Shown piece after piece: positions 7,575-14,743 of a stretch of DNA of 27,341 bases. This stretch comes from an uncultured Collinsella sp. (lineage in GTDB: Bacteria; Actinomycetota; Coriobacteriia; Coriobacteriales; Coriobacteriaceae). How positions within the stretch are numbered: the first letter of the stretch is position 1; every line of letters begins with the position of its first letter. The stretch covers positions 1 through 27,341 of the forward strand of contig CAADTZ010000095.1 of assembly GCA_900752015.1 (NCBI GenBank), in the 5' to 3' direction. The notes under the pieces were generated by a model. The model was not told where the DNA came from. It saw only the letters and a list, made by a program, of their open reading frames with translations, and ran no database searches. Made by a program: the position numbers and the translations under genes.

Positions 7575-9101
7575 TTAGTCTGCTCGATAGTGCGATCCGA
7601 GACTTTCGGTTCGCTTACGCATGGCTTTGATCATTTCCTGTGCTAGTTGAATCTGCGATTGCAGGCGGGCGAGGGCTGCGACTTCGCTGTCCTGGGCTTT
7701 CTGTGTGCTCAAGGTCGTTGCCTCTGTCTTCAAGCCCTCAAGCTCGTGTAGTGCCTCGGATAGGCCCGTCTCGGTGCGGTTGATCATGCAATAGGTGCTC
7801 ATCGTGTGTTTAAGGCTGCGTGTCAGGTGTTCGGCGTCTGTTGTGGCAATGCCGTACTGGGGGAGGGTGATATCCGCCTTCAGGGCCGCCTCAGGCTCTT
7901 TCTGCGCTGCAAGGGCTGCCGATGCGCCCGCGATGCGTCCGAATACGATGCCGTTGGCGCTTGACAAGCCACCAATGCGGTCGGCGCCGTGCATGCCGCC
8001 TGTCGCCTCGCCGCAAGCGTAGAGGCCCTCAACGCCCGTGTGCGCGGTCTTGTCGATTTTGATACCGCCGTTGGCGGCGTGGGCATACATAGCCACGCGC
8101 ATCTCGTCGGTCGGCGCGATGCCGTGCTCGTCTTGCAGCCAGGTGGCAAAGGTCTGCACAAACTCTGGGACATCCTCGCGGGGGAAGCCGTAGTGGAGTG
8201 CCAGGCCTTCGGCACCAGCCTGATCGATGACGAGATCGATAGCCCGGGAGGCCAAGCGTGACGTGAAGGGACCATATCCAGAGCGTTGCTCGAGCAGGTC
8301 GTCTAGCTTGTCATCGGCAATATCTGCCGGCTGGTCGAACTTGACATAGCGCCAGGTTTTCTCGTTGAAGACCAGGTTGCGCTTGGGCTCGATTAAGCCG
8401 GGCATCATCTGCATGAACTCTATATTAGTAAGCGATGCGCCGTGCGCCAGTGCGATGGCCTGGGATGAGCTGAGCACGTCGGCGGAAGTGAGGCTTCGCT
8501 CGAACAGGCCACCCGTGCCACCGGCTGCGATGATCGTGGCTTTGGTAGCAAAGGGCACGATTCGATCTTCGGTGAGGTTGTAGAGCACGGTTCCGGTGAT
8601 TCTGCCGTTCGTGTCCTCAACAAGGTCGATAAGCTCATGGCGGGGGAGCAGGCGAATGCCGAGCGACTCGATCCGGGCTGTCAGAGCGTCCTCAAGGGGA
8701 TTGCGGGTGAGGCCGCGCCACATGCGCGTTTTGTGGTCAAAGCAGGGGATAAACTGCTTTTGCTGAGCGCTCTCAGCGTTTTGCGGACGCTTGAGCTCAA
8801 CGCCCAGGTCTTGCTCGAGCCATTCAATTGCCTGGGGAATGCCGTGGACAAACGTCTGGACAAGCTCGGGGTCGGCGACACCGCCGCCGACGGTCTGGAT
8901 GGTGTCGATGAGGTCTTGTTCGTCGTCTTCGTTAGCGGGTCCGATAAGCCCTAGGCCCCAGGTTCCGGGGAAGAAGCTCGATCCACTCATAGTCTTGCCG
9001 GCGCTTGCCACAGCGACGGTTGCGCCCGTGCGTGCCGCTTCGATGGCGGCACAAAGGCCCGCAATGCCAGATCCAATTACCAGTACATCAGTCGATTCCA
9101 T
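7575..9101 (-). CDS. FAD-dependent oxidoreductase of the fumarate reductase/L-aspartate oxidase flavoprotein class
   Basis: A 508-residue flavoprotein. The N-terminal dinucleotide-binding motif is VLVIGSGIAGLCAAIEAARTG, with the Gly-rich turn near residues 8-13. The middle contains the TIIAAGGTGGLFERS segment and the C-terminal FAD contact YACGEATGGMHGADRIGGLSSANGIVFGRIAG, typical of the FAD-binding-2 superfamily (FrdA, SdhA, NadB, flavocytochrome c). No signal peptide, heme-binding CxxCH motif or FMN-attachment domain is seen, so it is a cytoplasmic single-domain-set enzyme. The substrate is unknown; NadB is possible, but no nadA or nadC lies nearby. ATG 9101 was chosen because AAAGGA lies 7 nt upstream; the longer frame to 9158 has no such site. 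It is flanked by non-coding DNA on both sides. Confidence 0.9.
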   Translation of the reverse strand: MESTDVLVIGSGIAGLCAAIEAARTGATVAVASAGKTMSGSSFFPGTWGLGLIGPANEDDEQDLIDTIQTVGGGVADPELVQTFVHGIPQAIEWLEQDLGVELKRPQNAESAQQKQFIPCFDHKTRMWRGLTRNPLEDALTARIESLGIRLLPRHELIDLVEDTNGRITGTVLYNLTEDRIVPFATKATIIAAGGTGGLFERSLTSADVLSSSQAIALAHGASLTNIEFMQMMPGLIEPKRNLVFNEKTWRYVKFDQPADIADDKLDDLLEQRSGYGPFTSRLASRAIDLVIDQAGAEGLALHYGFPREDVPEFVQTFATWLQDEHGIAPTDEMRVAMYAHAANGGIKIDKTAHTGVEGLYACGEATGGMHGADRIGGLSSANGIVFGRIAGASAALAAQKEPEAALKADITLPQYGIATTDAEHLTRSLKHTMSTYCMINRTETGLSEALHELEGLKTEATTLSTQKAQDSEVAALARLQSQIQLAQEMIKAMRKRTESLGSHYRAD

Positions 9102-9290
9102 CGGATTCCTTTCTCGTCCGGCGCATTGTCGCATGGGTGATCGGCAATGGGGCCGCAAAGACTCGGCAAATCGGTAAAGGGCAAATATGGCAGGTGGGCG
9201 TCATGGACGCTCTGACGCTCCATCTCATCACATCTCGTATTTCGACCCAACTGATATATTGGCATTAGCTACCCCGCGACAGCACAAACA

Positions 9291-9322
9291 AAAAGAGCCG
9301 CTACCTCGAAAGATAGCGGCTC
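9291..9322 (-). terminator. Terminator of the GGGtGRT operon
   Basis: A 9-bp perfect stem (GAGCCGCTA / TAGCGGCTC) read on the minus strand is followed by five T. It lies 36 bp past the stop codon of the GGGtGRT gene. Confidence 0.85.
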
Positions 9323-9357
9323 CAAAGCTCAACTATATGAGCATCGCGCGGGCGCGA

Positions 9358-10362
9358 TTAGGCCTTGAGGGCCTCCTCGACGGCGACAGCGCAGGCGACG
9401 GTGGCACCGACCATGGGGTTGTTGCCCATGCCGATGAGACCCATCATGTCAACGTGCGCAGGCACGGAGGAAGAACCGGCGAACTGGGCGTCGGAGTGCA
9501 TGCGGCCCATGGTGTCGGTCATGCCGTAAGAGGCAGGGCCGGCGCCCATGTTGTCCGGGTGCAGGGTACGGCCAGTGCCGCCACCAGAAGCGACGGAGAA
9601 GTACTTCTTGCCAGCCTCGAGGCGCTCCTTCTTGTAGGTGCCAGCGACAGGGTGCTGGAAGCGCGTCGGGTTGGTGGAGTTGCCGGTGATGGAGATGTCG
9701 ACGTTCTCGTGCCACATGATGGCAACGCCCTCGCGGACGTCGTCGGCGCCGTAGCAGTTGACGGCGGCGCGGGGACCATCGGAGTAGGGGATGGTCTCGA
9801 CGACCTTGAGCTCGCCCGTGAAGTAGTCGAACTGGGTCTTCACGTAGGTGAAGCCGTTGATGCGGGCGATGATCTGAGCAGCGTCCTTGCCCAGACCGTT
9901 GAGGATGACGCGCAGCGGCTTCTTGCGAGCCTTGTTGGCGTTCAGAGCCAGGCCGATAGCGCCCTCGGCGGCAGCGAAGGACTCGTGGCCGGCCAGGAAG
10001 GCGAAGCACTCGGTGTCGTCGGAGAGCAGCATAGCGCCCAGGTTGCCGTGGCCCAGACCGACCTTGCGGTCCTCGGCGACGGAGCCGGGAACGGTGAAGG
10101 CCTGGATGCCCTCGCCGATGATGGCGGCAGCCTCAGAAGCGGACTTGGCGCCACGCTTGACAGCGAGAGCGCAACCGAGGGTGTAGGCCCACTCGGCGTT
10201 CTGGAAGGCGATGGACTGGGTGTTGTTGACGATCTCACGCGGGTTGAAGCCCTTGTCGGTGCAGATCTGCAGAGCTTCCTCGAGGGAGGCGATGCCGTTG
10301 TCGGCGAGGCACTTGTTGATCTTGTCAGCGCGGCGCTCGTAACCTTCGAACGTAACAGTCAT
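9358..10362 (-). CDS. GGGtGRT family protein
   Basis: A 334-residue member of the GGGtGRT family, named for its invariant motif. Here the motif is SGGGTGRTLHPDNMGAG (GGGTGRT at residues 260-266), followed by a highly conserved-looking Gly/Met-rich tail (MTDTMGRMHSDAQFAGSS; MGLIGMGNNPMVGATVA). The family has no established biochemical function. The Gly-rich motif suggests a nucleotide- or phosphate-binding loop, but that is inference. No signal peptide or membrane helix is seen, so it is probably cytoplasmic. It starts 18 bp after the NifU-like gene with GGGAGGG just upstream, so the two are one operon. Association with a cluster scaffold suggests a role in iron-sulfur or metal-centre chemistry. 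Confidence 0.93.
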   Translation of the reverse strand: MTVTFEGYERRADKINKCLADNGIASLEEALQICTDKGFNPREIVNNTQSIAFQNAEWAYTLGCALAVKRGAKSASEAAAIIGEGIQAFTVPGSVAEDRKVGLGHGNLGAMLLSDDTECFAFLAGHESFAAAEGAIGLALNANKARKKPLRVILNGLGKDAAQIIARINGFTYVKTQFDYFTGELKVVETIPYSDGPRAAVNCYGADDVREGVAIMWHENVDISITGNSTNPTRFQHPVAGTYKKERLEAGKKYFSVASGGGTGRTLHPDNMGAGPASYGMTDTMGRMHSDAQFAGSSSVPAHVDMMGLIGMGNNPMVGATVACAVAVEEALKA

Positions 10363-10380
10363 AGTTATTTCCCTCCCTTT

Positions 10381-11115
10381 CTACTCGTGAACCGGGAACA
10401 CGCTGGCGACGGAGTGAGTCTCCTCGTCCGTGCGCGGGTCGATGTACTTGGCAGCGTTCTCCCACTGACCATAGTGGCCCATAGCGCCAGCGATGGCCTC
10501 CTCGGGGGTCTTGCCGGCCTTGACGGCGTCGGTGAACTTGCCGAGGTTCAGGAACTCGAATGCGATGATCTCGTTCTTGTCGTTGAGAGCCATGCGGGTG
10601 ACGTAGCCCTGAGCGAGCTCGAGGTAACGAGCGCCCTTGGCCTTGGTGCCGAACATGGTGCCGACCTGAGAGCGAAGGCCCTTGCCGAGGTCGTCGAGGG
10701 AGGCGCCCACGGGCAGGCCGCCCTCGGAGAACGCGGTCTGGCTGCGGCCGTAAACGATCTGCAGGAAGATCTCGCGCATAGCAACGTTGATGGCGTCGCA
10801 GACGAGGTCGGTGTTGAGGGCCTCGAGGATGGTCTTACCGGGAAGGATCTCGGAAGCCATGGCGGCAGAGTGGGTCATACCCGAGCAGCCGATGGTCTCA
10901 ACGAGGGCCTCCTCGATGATGCCGTCCTTGACGTTCAGCGTGAGCTTGCAGGCGCCCTGCTGAGGTGCGCACCAACCCACACCGTGCGTAAGACCGGAGA
11001 TGTCGGAAATCTCCTTAGCCTGGACCCACTTGCCCTCCTCGGGGATGGGTGCGGGGCCGTGGTATGCACCCTTGGCAACGGGGCACATGTTCTCCACTTC
11101 CTGTGAGTACTGCAT
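10381..11115 (-). CDS. NifU-like iron-sulfur cluster scaffold family protein, partner of GGGtGRT
   Basis: A 244-residue protein whose residues about 40-110 match the NifU N-terminal fold: HGVGWCAPQQGACKLTLNVKDG, ETIGCSGMTHSAAMAS, LPGKTILEAL. Cysteines at 11, 49, 56, 77 and 106 could hold a metal or cluster; Cys77 in IGCSGMTHS corresponds to the conserved GC of NifU/IscU proteins. The C-terminal half (about 115-244) is not found in SufU or IscU and appears specific to this group. ATG 11115 is preceded by GGAGAGG on the minus strand, and the frame extension to 11199 is rejected for lack of a ribosome site. It is co-transcribed with the GGGtGRT gene. A scaffold role is inferred from the family and not shown here. 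Confidence 0.88.
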   Translation of the reverse strand: MQYSQEVENMCPVAKGAYHGPAPIPEEGKWVQAKEISDISGLTHGVGWCAPQQGACKLTLNVKDGIIEEALVETIGCSGMTHSAAMASEILPGKTILEALNTDLVCDAINVAMREIFLQIVYGRSQTAFSEGGLPVGASLDDLGKGLRSQVGTMFGTKAKGARYLELAQGYVTRMALNDKNEIIAFEFLNLGKFTDAVKAGKTPEEAIAGAMGHYGQWENAAKYIDPRTDEETHSVASVFPVHE

Positions 11116-11518
11116 GCCTCTCCTCTCTATCGTGTTGGCGTCCCGTCTGGGGGTCGTGGCTGGCGATTGCCGGGCGACCCTTCGAAAGGGACATGACATG
11201 CAGCCCCTATAATACCGCGAAATGCACGGAATATTCGGCGAACGGCTCAGTTTTCGTAGCGAGAAGTCTGGAAGTTTTAATTGAAACGGTTTAACTCTAT
11301 GTTCTGTGGTCGCGAACTTCCATAGAGGGGGTCCGTCTTGGGCAAGCTTTTGGTCGGCTCTTGTAAGCGTTGCGGGGGTTGACCTGTTGCAACGGTGCCG
11401 TTCGCCGCCTGTTTACTGCCTTTTGCCGCGCGAGTGTATTGTTTTGCGTGAATGTTTTGATGGCACGCTTCAATCGTGCTGTATTGGATGGCAAGCAGAT
11501 CCCGGCGAAGGGAGCGCC
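11116..11518. other. Intergenic region between the scaffold operon and the transposase
   Basis: No gene is supported here. On the minus strand a -10-like TATTAT (11209-11214) sits about 95 bp upstream of the NifU-like start but without a good -35 box. A CCCTT-CG-AAAGGG near-palindrome lies at 11178-11190 in the presumed leader. The open frame upstream of 11519 has no ribosome site and does not resemble a transposase. Confidence 0.4.
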
Positions 11519-12331
11519 ATGCAGCGCGTTTGGAGAACGGTTACGGGCTTTTACCATGTCTGTGCTCGCGGTGCGGGCAAACAGCTCATCTTTGAGGGCG
11601 ATGAAGACCGGCGGGAGTTTTTGGAGCTGATGCGCGAGTGCTGCCGCGAGGCGGGCGTGACGGTTATCGCCTGGTGCCTTATGGGCAATCACGTGCATTT
11701 GGTGCTTGCAGATTACGAGGACAGGATGAGCGCGGCGATGCACCGACTGCTTTTGACGTACGCGCGGCGGTTCAATAAACGCACGAGGCGCACAGGCCAT
11801 CTGTTCCAGAACCGTTTTGACCGGCGCTCGCTCGATACCGACTGGCAGGTGATGGAGGCTATTCGCTCCGTACACGCCGATCCGCAGGAGGCGGGCATCA
11901 GCTTAATCGAGCGTTATCCCTGGAGCAGCTTTGCCGAGCATTTGCGCGCTTACGACGGTGACGCGGCTGATGTCGCGAGGGGATTTTCTGATCCTTCTTG
12001 CGTGCTTGAGCTTTTTGGTTCCGCCAAGGCCTTTATTGCCTATTCGCTTTCGACGCCCGACGGCTGCGAGCCGGCGATGCCCGATCTAGAAGAGACGGAG
12101 TGGGAGCGGCGAGCCTTTGCCGACAAGTTGTCGAAGGGGCTCGGGGTTAAGCTCAACGGGGTTAAAGCCACACCGTCGGCGCAGCGCAACATCGTTATTC
12201 TTGGATTGCACGATGCCGGTTTTACGGTGCGTCAGATTGAGCGGTATACGGGGATTGGCAAAAGTACCGTTTCTCGCATTGTGCGTGCCTGTGCACGAAC
12301 AGCGGTGCGGACTGGCGGAAACGTGGTGTAG
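11519..12331 (+). CDS. REP-associated-type tyrosine transposase (Y1/IS200-like)
   Basis: A 270-residue Y1-type HUH transposase-family protein. The opening is TGFYHVCARGAGKQLIFEGDED (residues 9-30). The metal-binding HUH motif is MGNHVHLVL, with His58 and His60. The nucleophile is the likely Tyr81 in LLTYARRFN, followed by the typical RTGHLFQNRF block. A C-terminal extension (about 225-262: HDAGFTVRQIERYTGIGKSTVSRIV) looks like a helix-turn-helix. ATG 11519 follows GAAGGGA at a good spacing. There is no second transposase gene or clear terminal repeats, which fits the domesticated REP-associated (RAYT) class more than an IS200 element. All catalytic residues look intact. Confidence 0.88.
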   Translation: MQRVWRTVTGFYHVCARGAGKQLIFEGDEDRREFLELMRECCREAGVTVIAWCLMGNHVHLVLADYEDRMSAAMHRLLLTYARRFNKRTRRTGHLFQNRFDRRSLDTDWQVMEAIRSVHADPQEAGISLIERYPWSSFAEHLRAYDGDAADVARGFSDPSCVLELFGSAKAFIAYSLSTPDGCEPAMPDLEETEWERRAFADKLSKGLGVKLNGVKATPSAQRNIVILGLHDAGFTVRQIERYTGIGKSTVSRIVRACARTAVRTGGNVV

Positions 12332-12367
12332 GGCCGCCTGTGCACCGCAGCTGGGGTCGCCCATATG

Positions 12368-12387
12368 CCACAACTATTGTTCTAAAA
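12368..12387 (+). repeat. 20-nt imperfect direct repeat, copy 1
   Basis: Begins CCAC and ends TTGTTCTAAAA; it matches 12618-12637 at 17 of 20 positions. It starts 37 bp after the transposase stop codon. Confidence 0.6.
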
Positions 12388-12492
12388 GCTTGGTACGGTC
12401 ACTGCGCTTCTTTATTTGCATAGAACGATTGCCGTCATGCATAAAATTACGGCTCCGCTCGGTTTTGCCCGTTCCTACCCCCGTCCGCGCCG

Positions 12493-12515
12493 TGCAAAAA
12501 GCGGAGTTTTCTGCA
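12493..12515. repeat. Inverted repeat downstream of the transposase
   Basis: The arms TGCAAAAA and TTTTCTGCA pair over nine positions with one mismatch, around a GCGGAG loop. The size and form are those of the REP-like palindromes that RAYT proteins act on, but only one copy is visible in this window. Confidence 0.45.
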
Positions 12516-12617
12516 TCGTGGTGCTGTCGGCGCCGCCGCTATTTTGCAACATACGGGCTCTGAAACTATTTATGCCTGCCGATACGCTCCCGAAACTCAT
12601 GTTTGCGCCTCCTGAGA

Positions 12618-12637
12618 CCACGATTCTTGTTCTAAAA
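12618..12637 (+). repeat. 20-nt imperfect direct repeat, copy 2
   Basis: Partner of 12368-12387 (17 of 20 identical), spaced exactly 250 bp from it. Confidence 0.6.
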
Positions 12638-12738
12638 CGCAATATAAAGGCGACTGGAGATGTTGATTAACGCTTCCAATGCGTATACATACGGCTTGTC
12701 GTGCTGAATACTCGCAAAAATGCACGCCGCACCCTAGG

Positions 12739-12812
12739 GGACCCGTCTGCGGCAGGCGCGAGGCGAGCCGGAGCCCGGTAGGACGGGGCTTGGCACATTG
12801 CTTGGCGGGTCC
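12739..12812. other. Foldable GC-rich block, possible structured RNA
   Basis: GGACCCGTC (12739-12747) pairs with GGCGGGTCC (12804-12812) over 9 bp with one wobble. The enclosed 56 nt contains a smaller stem (AGCCC / GGGCT). I do not recognise a known RNA family such as RNase P, tmRNA, SRP RNA or 6S RNA. High GC content makes chance pairing possible. Confidence 0.3.
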
Positions 12813-12927
12813 GTGGCCCTGCGGCAGGCATTTGATGCTGTGGAAAACGCCCGTGTTCGCAGCTGACAGCGCAGTAAATGACAGACCGGGCGCCGGACGC
12901 GCGGACTGTGTATCCGCGCTCGTTATG

Positions 12928-12959
12928 AAAAAGCCGAGTCGTCCGTATCGGACGGCTCG
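12928..12959 (-). terminator. Terminator of the suf operon
   Basis: An 11-bp stem with one wobble (12935-12945 with 12949-12959) and a 3-nt loop, followed on the minus strand by GG and then five T. It lies 31 bp past the sufU stop codon. Confidence 0.85.
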
Positions 12960-12990
12960 ACAATCAAAATCCTTGGATTTAGGGCATCCG

Positions 12991-13425
12991 CTATTCGTTA
13001 ACTTGTCCCTCGAGCATGCCGTCGAGGGTGCGCCAGGCGAGCTCGGCGCATTTGACGCGGGCGGGCATGTGCGAGATGTCCTGGAGCTGGGCGGCTTCGT
13101 CCAGGTCTTCCAGGTCGTCCTCGGAGAGCTTCTCGCCGCGGATCATGGCGAGGAAGAGCTCTGCCAAGCGGTGAGCTTCCTCGACGGTCTCGCCGGTGAT
13201 GAGGTCGGCCATGATGTCGGCGCTGGCCTGGCTGATGGCGCAGCCGTGCCCGGTAAACGAGGCCTCCTCGATCACGCCCTTCTCGACACGCAGCTGCAAG
13301 GTGAGCTCGTCGCCACAGCTGGGGTTGATGCCGTCGTGCTCGTGCGTGGGAGCATCCATCTCGTATTTATAGTCGGGGTGCGAGTTGTGCTCCATAAATG
13401 TGGTGGAGGTGTACAGATTACCCAT
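12991..13425 (-). CDS. sufU: SufU, zinc-dependent sulfurtransferase partner of SufS
   Basis: A 144-residue SufU. In SUF systems of Firmicutes and Actinobacteria it takes persulfide sulfur from SufS through a zinc-bound cysteine. The zinc ligands are all visible: NPSCGDE (Cys37, Asp39), GHGCAISQAS (Cys62) and ARVKCAELAW (Cys126). The insertion after the second Cys that separates SufU from IscU is present (ELFLAMIRGEKLSEDDLED). The start at 13425 overlaps the end of sufS by 8 nt, with GGAG about 8 nt upstream; starting at 13395 would remove ten residues but has no ribosome site. Last gene of the operon. Confidence 0.95.
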   Translation of the reverse strand: MGNLYTSTTFMEHNSHPDYKYEMDAPTHEHDGINPSCGDELTLQLRVEKGVIEEASFTGHGCAISQASADIMADLITGETVEEAHRLAELFLAMIRGEKLSEDDLEDLDEAAQLQDISHMPARVKCAELAWRTLDGMLEGQVNE

Positions 13426-14743
13426 TGAACGTGCTCCAAACGTGATGCAGGCCGGCGATGAACTTGTCGATGTCGGCCTTGTCGTTGTAGAAGGCCACGC
13501 TGGCGCGGCAGCAGGCAAGGTTCTCGACGCCCAGCCAGGTGAGCAGCGGCTGCGCGCAGTGGTGGCCGGCGCGGATGCAGATGCCGTCCATGTCCATGAT
13601 GCTCGCGACGTCGTGCGGATGGATGCCCTTGACGTTAAAGCTCACAACGCCGTGGTGGTTGTCCCAATAGATGGAGCCGATGATCTGGACAAAGTCGAGC
13701 TGCATGAGTTCGCCCATCAGATAGTGGACGAGTGCCTGCTCGCGGGCCTGGATGTTCTCGTAACCCACGGTGTTGACCAGGTAGTCGAGTGCCGCACCCG
13801 TGGCGAAGATGCCGGCGGCGTCCTGCGTGCCGGCCTCGAACTTCTCGGGGGCGGGCGCCCAGACGGCGTCCTGCTCGGTGACCGAATCGATCATTTCGCC
13901 GCCGGTGAGCATGGGCGGCATGGCGTTGAGCAGGTCCATCTTTCCCCACAGCACGCCGATGCCCATGGGGCCCATGGCCTTGTGCGCGCTAAAGGCAAAG
14001 AAGTCGGCGCCCAGGTCGGCCACATCGACCGGCATGTGCGGCAGCGACTGCGCACCGTCGACGACCAGGTAGCCGCCGTACTTGTGCACGAGCTTGCCGA
14101 GGTTCTTGACCGGGTTCTCGACGCCCAGCACGTTAGAGACCTGACCCACGGCCAGAATCTTGGTTTTGGGACCCACCTTGGCAAGCACTTCCTCGGTGGT
14201 GAGTTGGCCGGTCTTGGTGGGGTAGAGGTAGACGAGCTTGGCGCCGGTCTCGCGGCAGACCTGCTGCCACGGGATCAGGTTAGAGTGGTGCTCCATGATG
14301 GTGATGACGACCTCGTCACCGGGCTCGAGCACCGTGGGCGCAAAGCTCTTGGCGACCAGGTTGAGCGACTCGCTGGTGTTGCGGGTGAAGACGACTTCGT
14401 TGGCCTGGGAGCCGCCGATGAGGTCGGCGATCTGCTGGCGGACCTTGGCGATGGCATCGGTGGCCTCGACGGACAACGAGTACAAGCCGCGCAGCGGGTT
14501 GGCGTTCATGCGCTGGTAGAAGTCGCGCTCGGCGTCGAGCACGCAAGCGGGGCGCTGCGCGGTGGCGGCGCTATCGAGGAAGGCGATCTCGGGGTGCTGC
14601 TGGAACAGCGGGAACTGCGCCTTGTAGGGATTGGTCTCGATGTCGACGGTAGGCCAGCCGCGCGAAGCCTCGTCGCTGGCGTCGAGCTCCATGGGCTCGG
14701 GGGCAGTACAGGTGTCGCATTTAACGTGCTCGGTGTCGATCAT
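13418..14743 (-). CDS. sufS: SufS cysteine desulfurase
   Basis: PLP enzyme converting cysteine to alanine and enzyme-bound persulfide, the sulfur source for cluster assembly. The PLP-binding lysine is Lys255 in FSAHKAMGPMGIGVLWG. The catalytic cysteine is Cys396 in RAGHHCAQPLL, a short loop as in group II desulfurases. EHHSNLIPW and VDGAQSLPHMPVD are the usual cofactor contacts. At 441 residues it is longer than typical SufS because of a roughly 30-residue N-terminal extension containing KCDTC (Cys9 and Cys12). The start codon overlaps the sufD stop codon as ATGA, indicating translational coupling, so the extension is probably real. It works with the adjacent SufU. Confidence 0.96.
   Translation of the reverse strand: MIDTEHVKCDTCTAPEPMELDASDEASRGWPTVDIETNPYKAQFPLFQQHPEIAFLDSAATAQRPACVLDAERDFYQRMNANPLRGLYSLSVEATDAIAKVRQQIADLIGGSQANEVVFTRNTSESLNLVAKSFAPTVLEPGDEVVITIMEHHSNLIPWQQVCRETGAKLVYLYPTKTGQLTTEEVLAKVGPKTKILAVGQVSNVLGVENPVKNLGKLVHKYGGYLVVDGAQSLPHMPVDVADLGADFFAFSAHKAMGPMGIGVLWGKMDLLNAMPPMLTGGEMIDSVTEQDAVWAPAPEKFEAGTQDAAGIFATGAALDYLVNTVGYENIQAREQALVHYLMGELMQLDFVQIIGSIYWDNHHGVVSFNVKGIHPHDVASIMDMDGICIRAGHHCAQPLLTWLGVENLACCRASVAFYNDKADIDKFIAGLHHVWSTFNG

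Larger units (their letters stand above)
12332..12927. other. About 600 bp non-coding, repeat-bearing region
   Basis: No reading frame here has a ribosome site and a recognisable product. It holds two related 20-nt direct repeats (12368 and 12618), an inverted repeat at 12493-12515, a duplicated 11-mer CTGCGGCAGGC (12747 and 12819), and a GC-rich foldable block at 12739-12812. It lies between the transposase and the suf terminator and may contain a small RNA or transposase-mobilised repeats. Confidence 0.6.

Noticed and set aside
9187..11106. 639-codon open frame on the plus strand
   Set aside because: Antisense shadow of the GGGtGRT and NifU-like genes; low-complexity Gly/Val/Asp translation typical of GC-rich antisense frames and no ribosome site.
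12739..12812. Known housekeeping RNA (RNase P, SRP RNA, tmRNA, 6S)
   Set aside because: None of the conserved core sequences of these RNAs is present.
12679..13428. 249-codon plus-strand frame covering the structured region
   Set aside because: Its right half is antisense to sufU and its left half has no ribosome site or recognisable motif.
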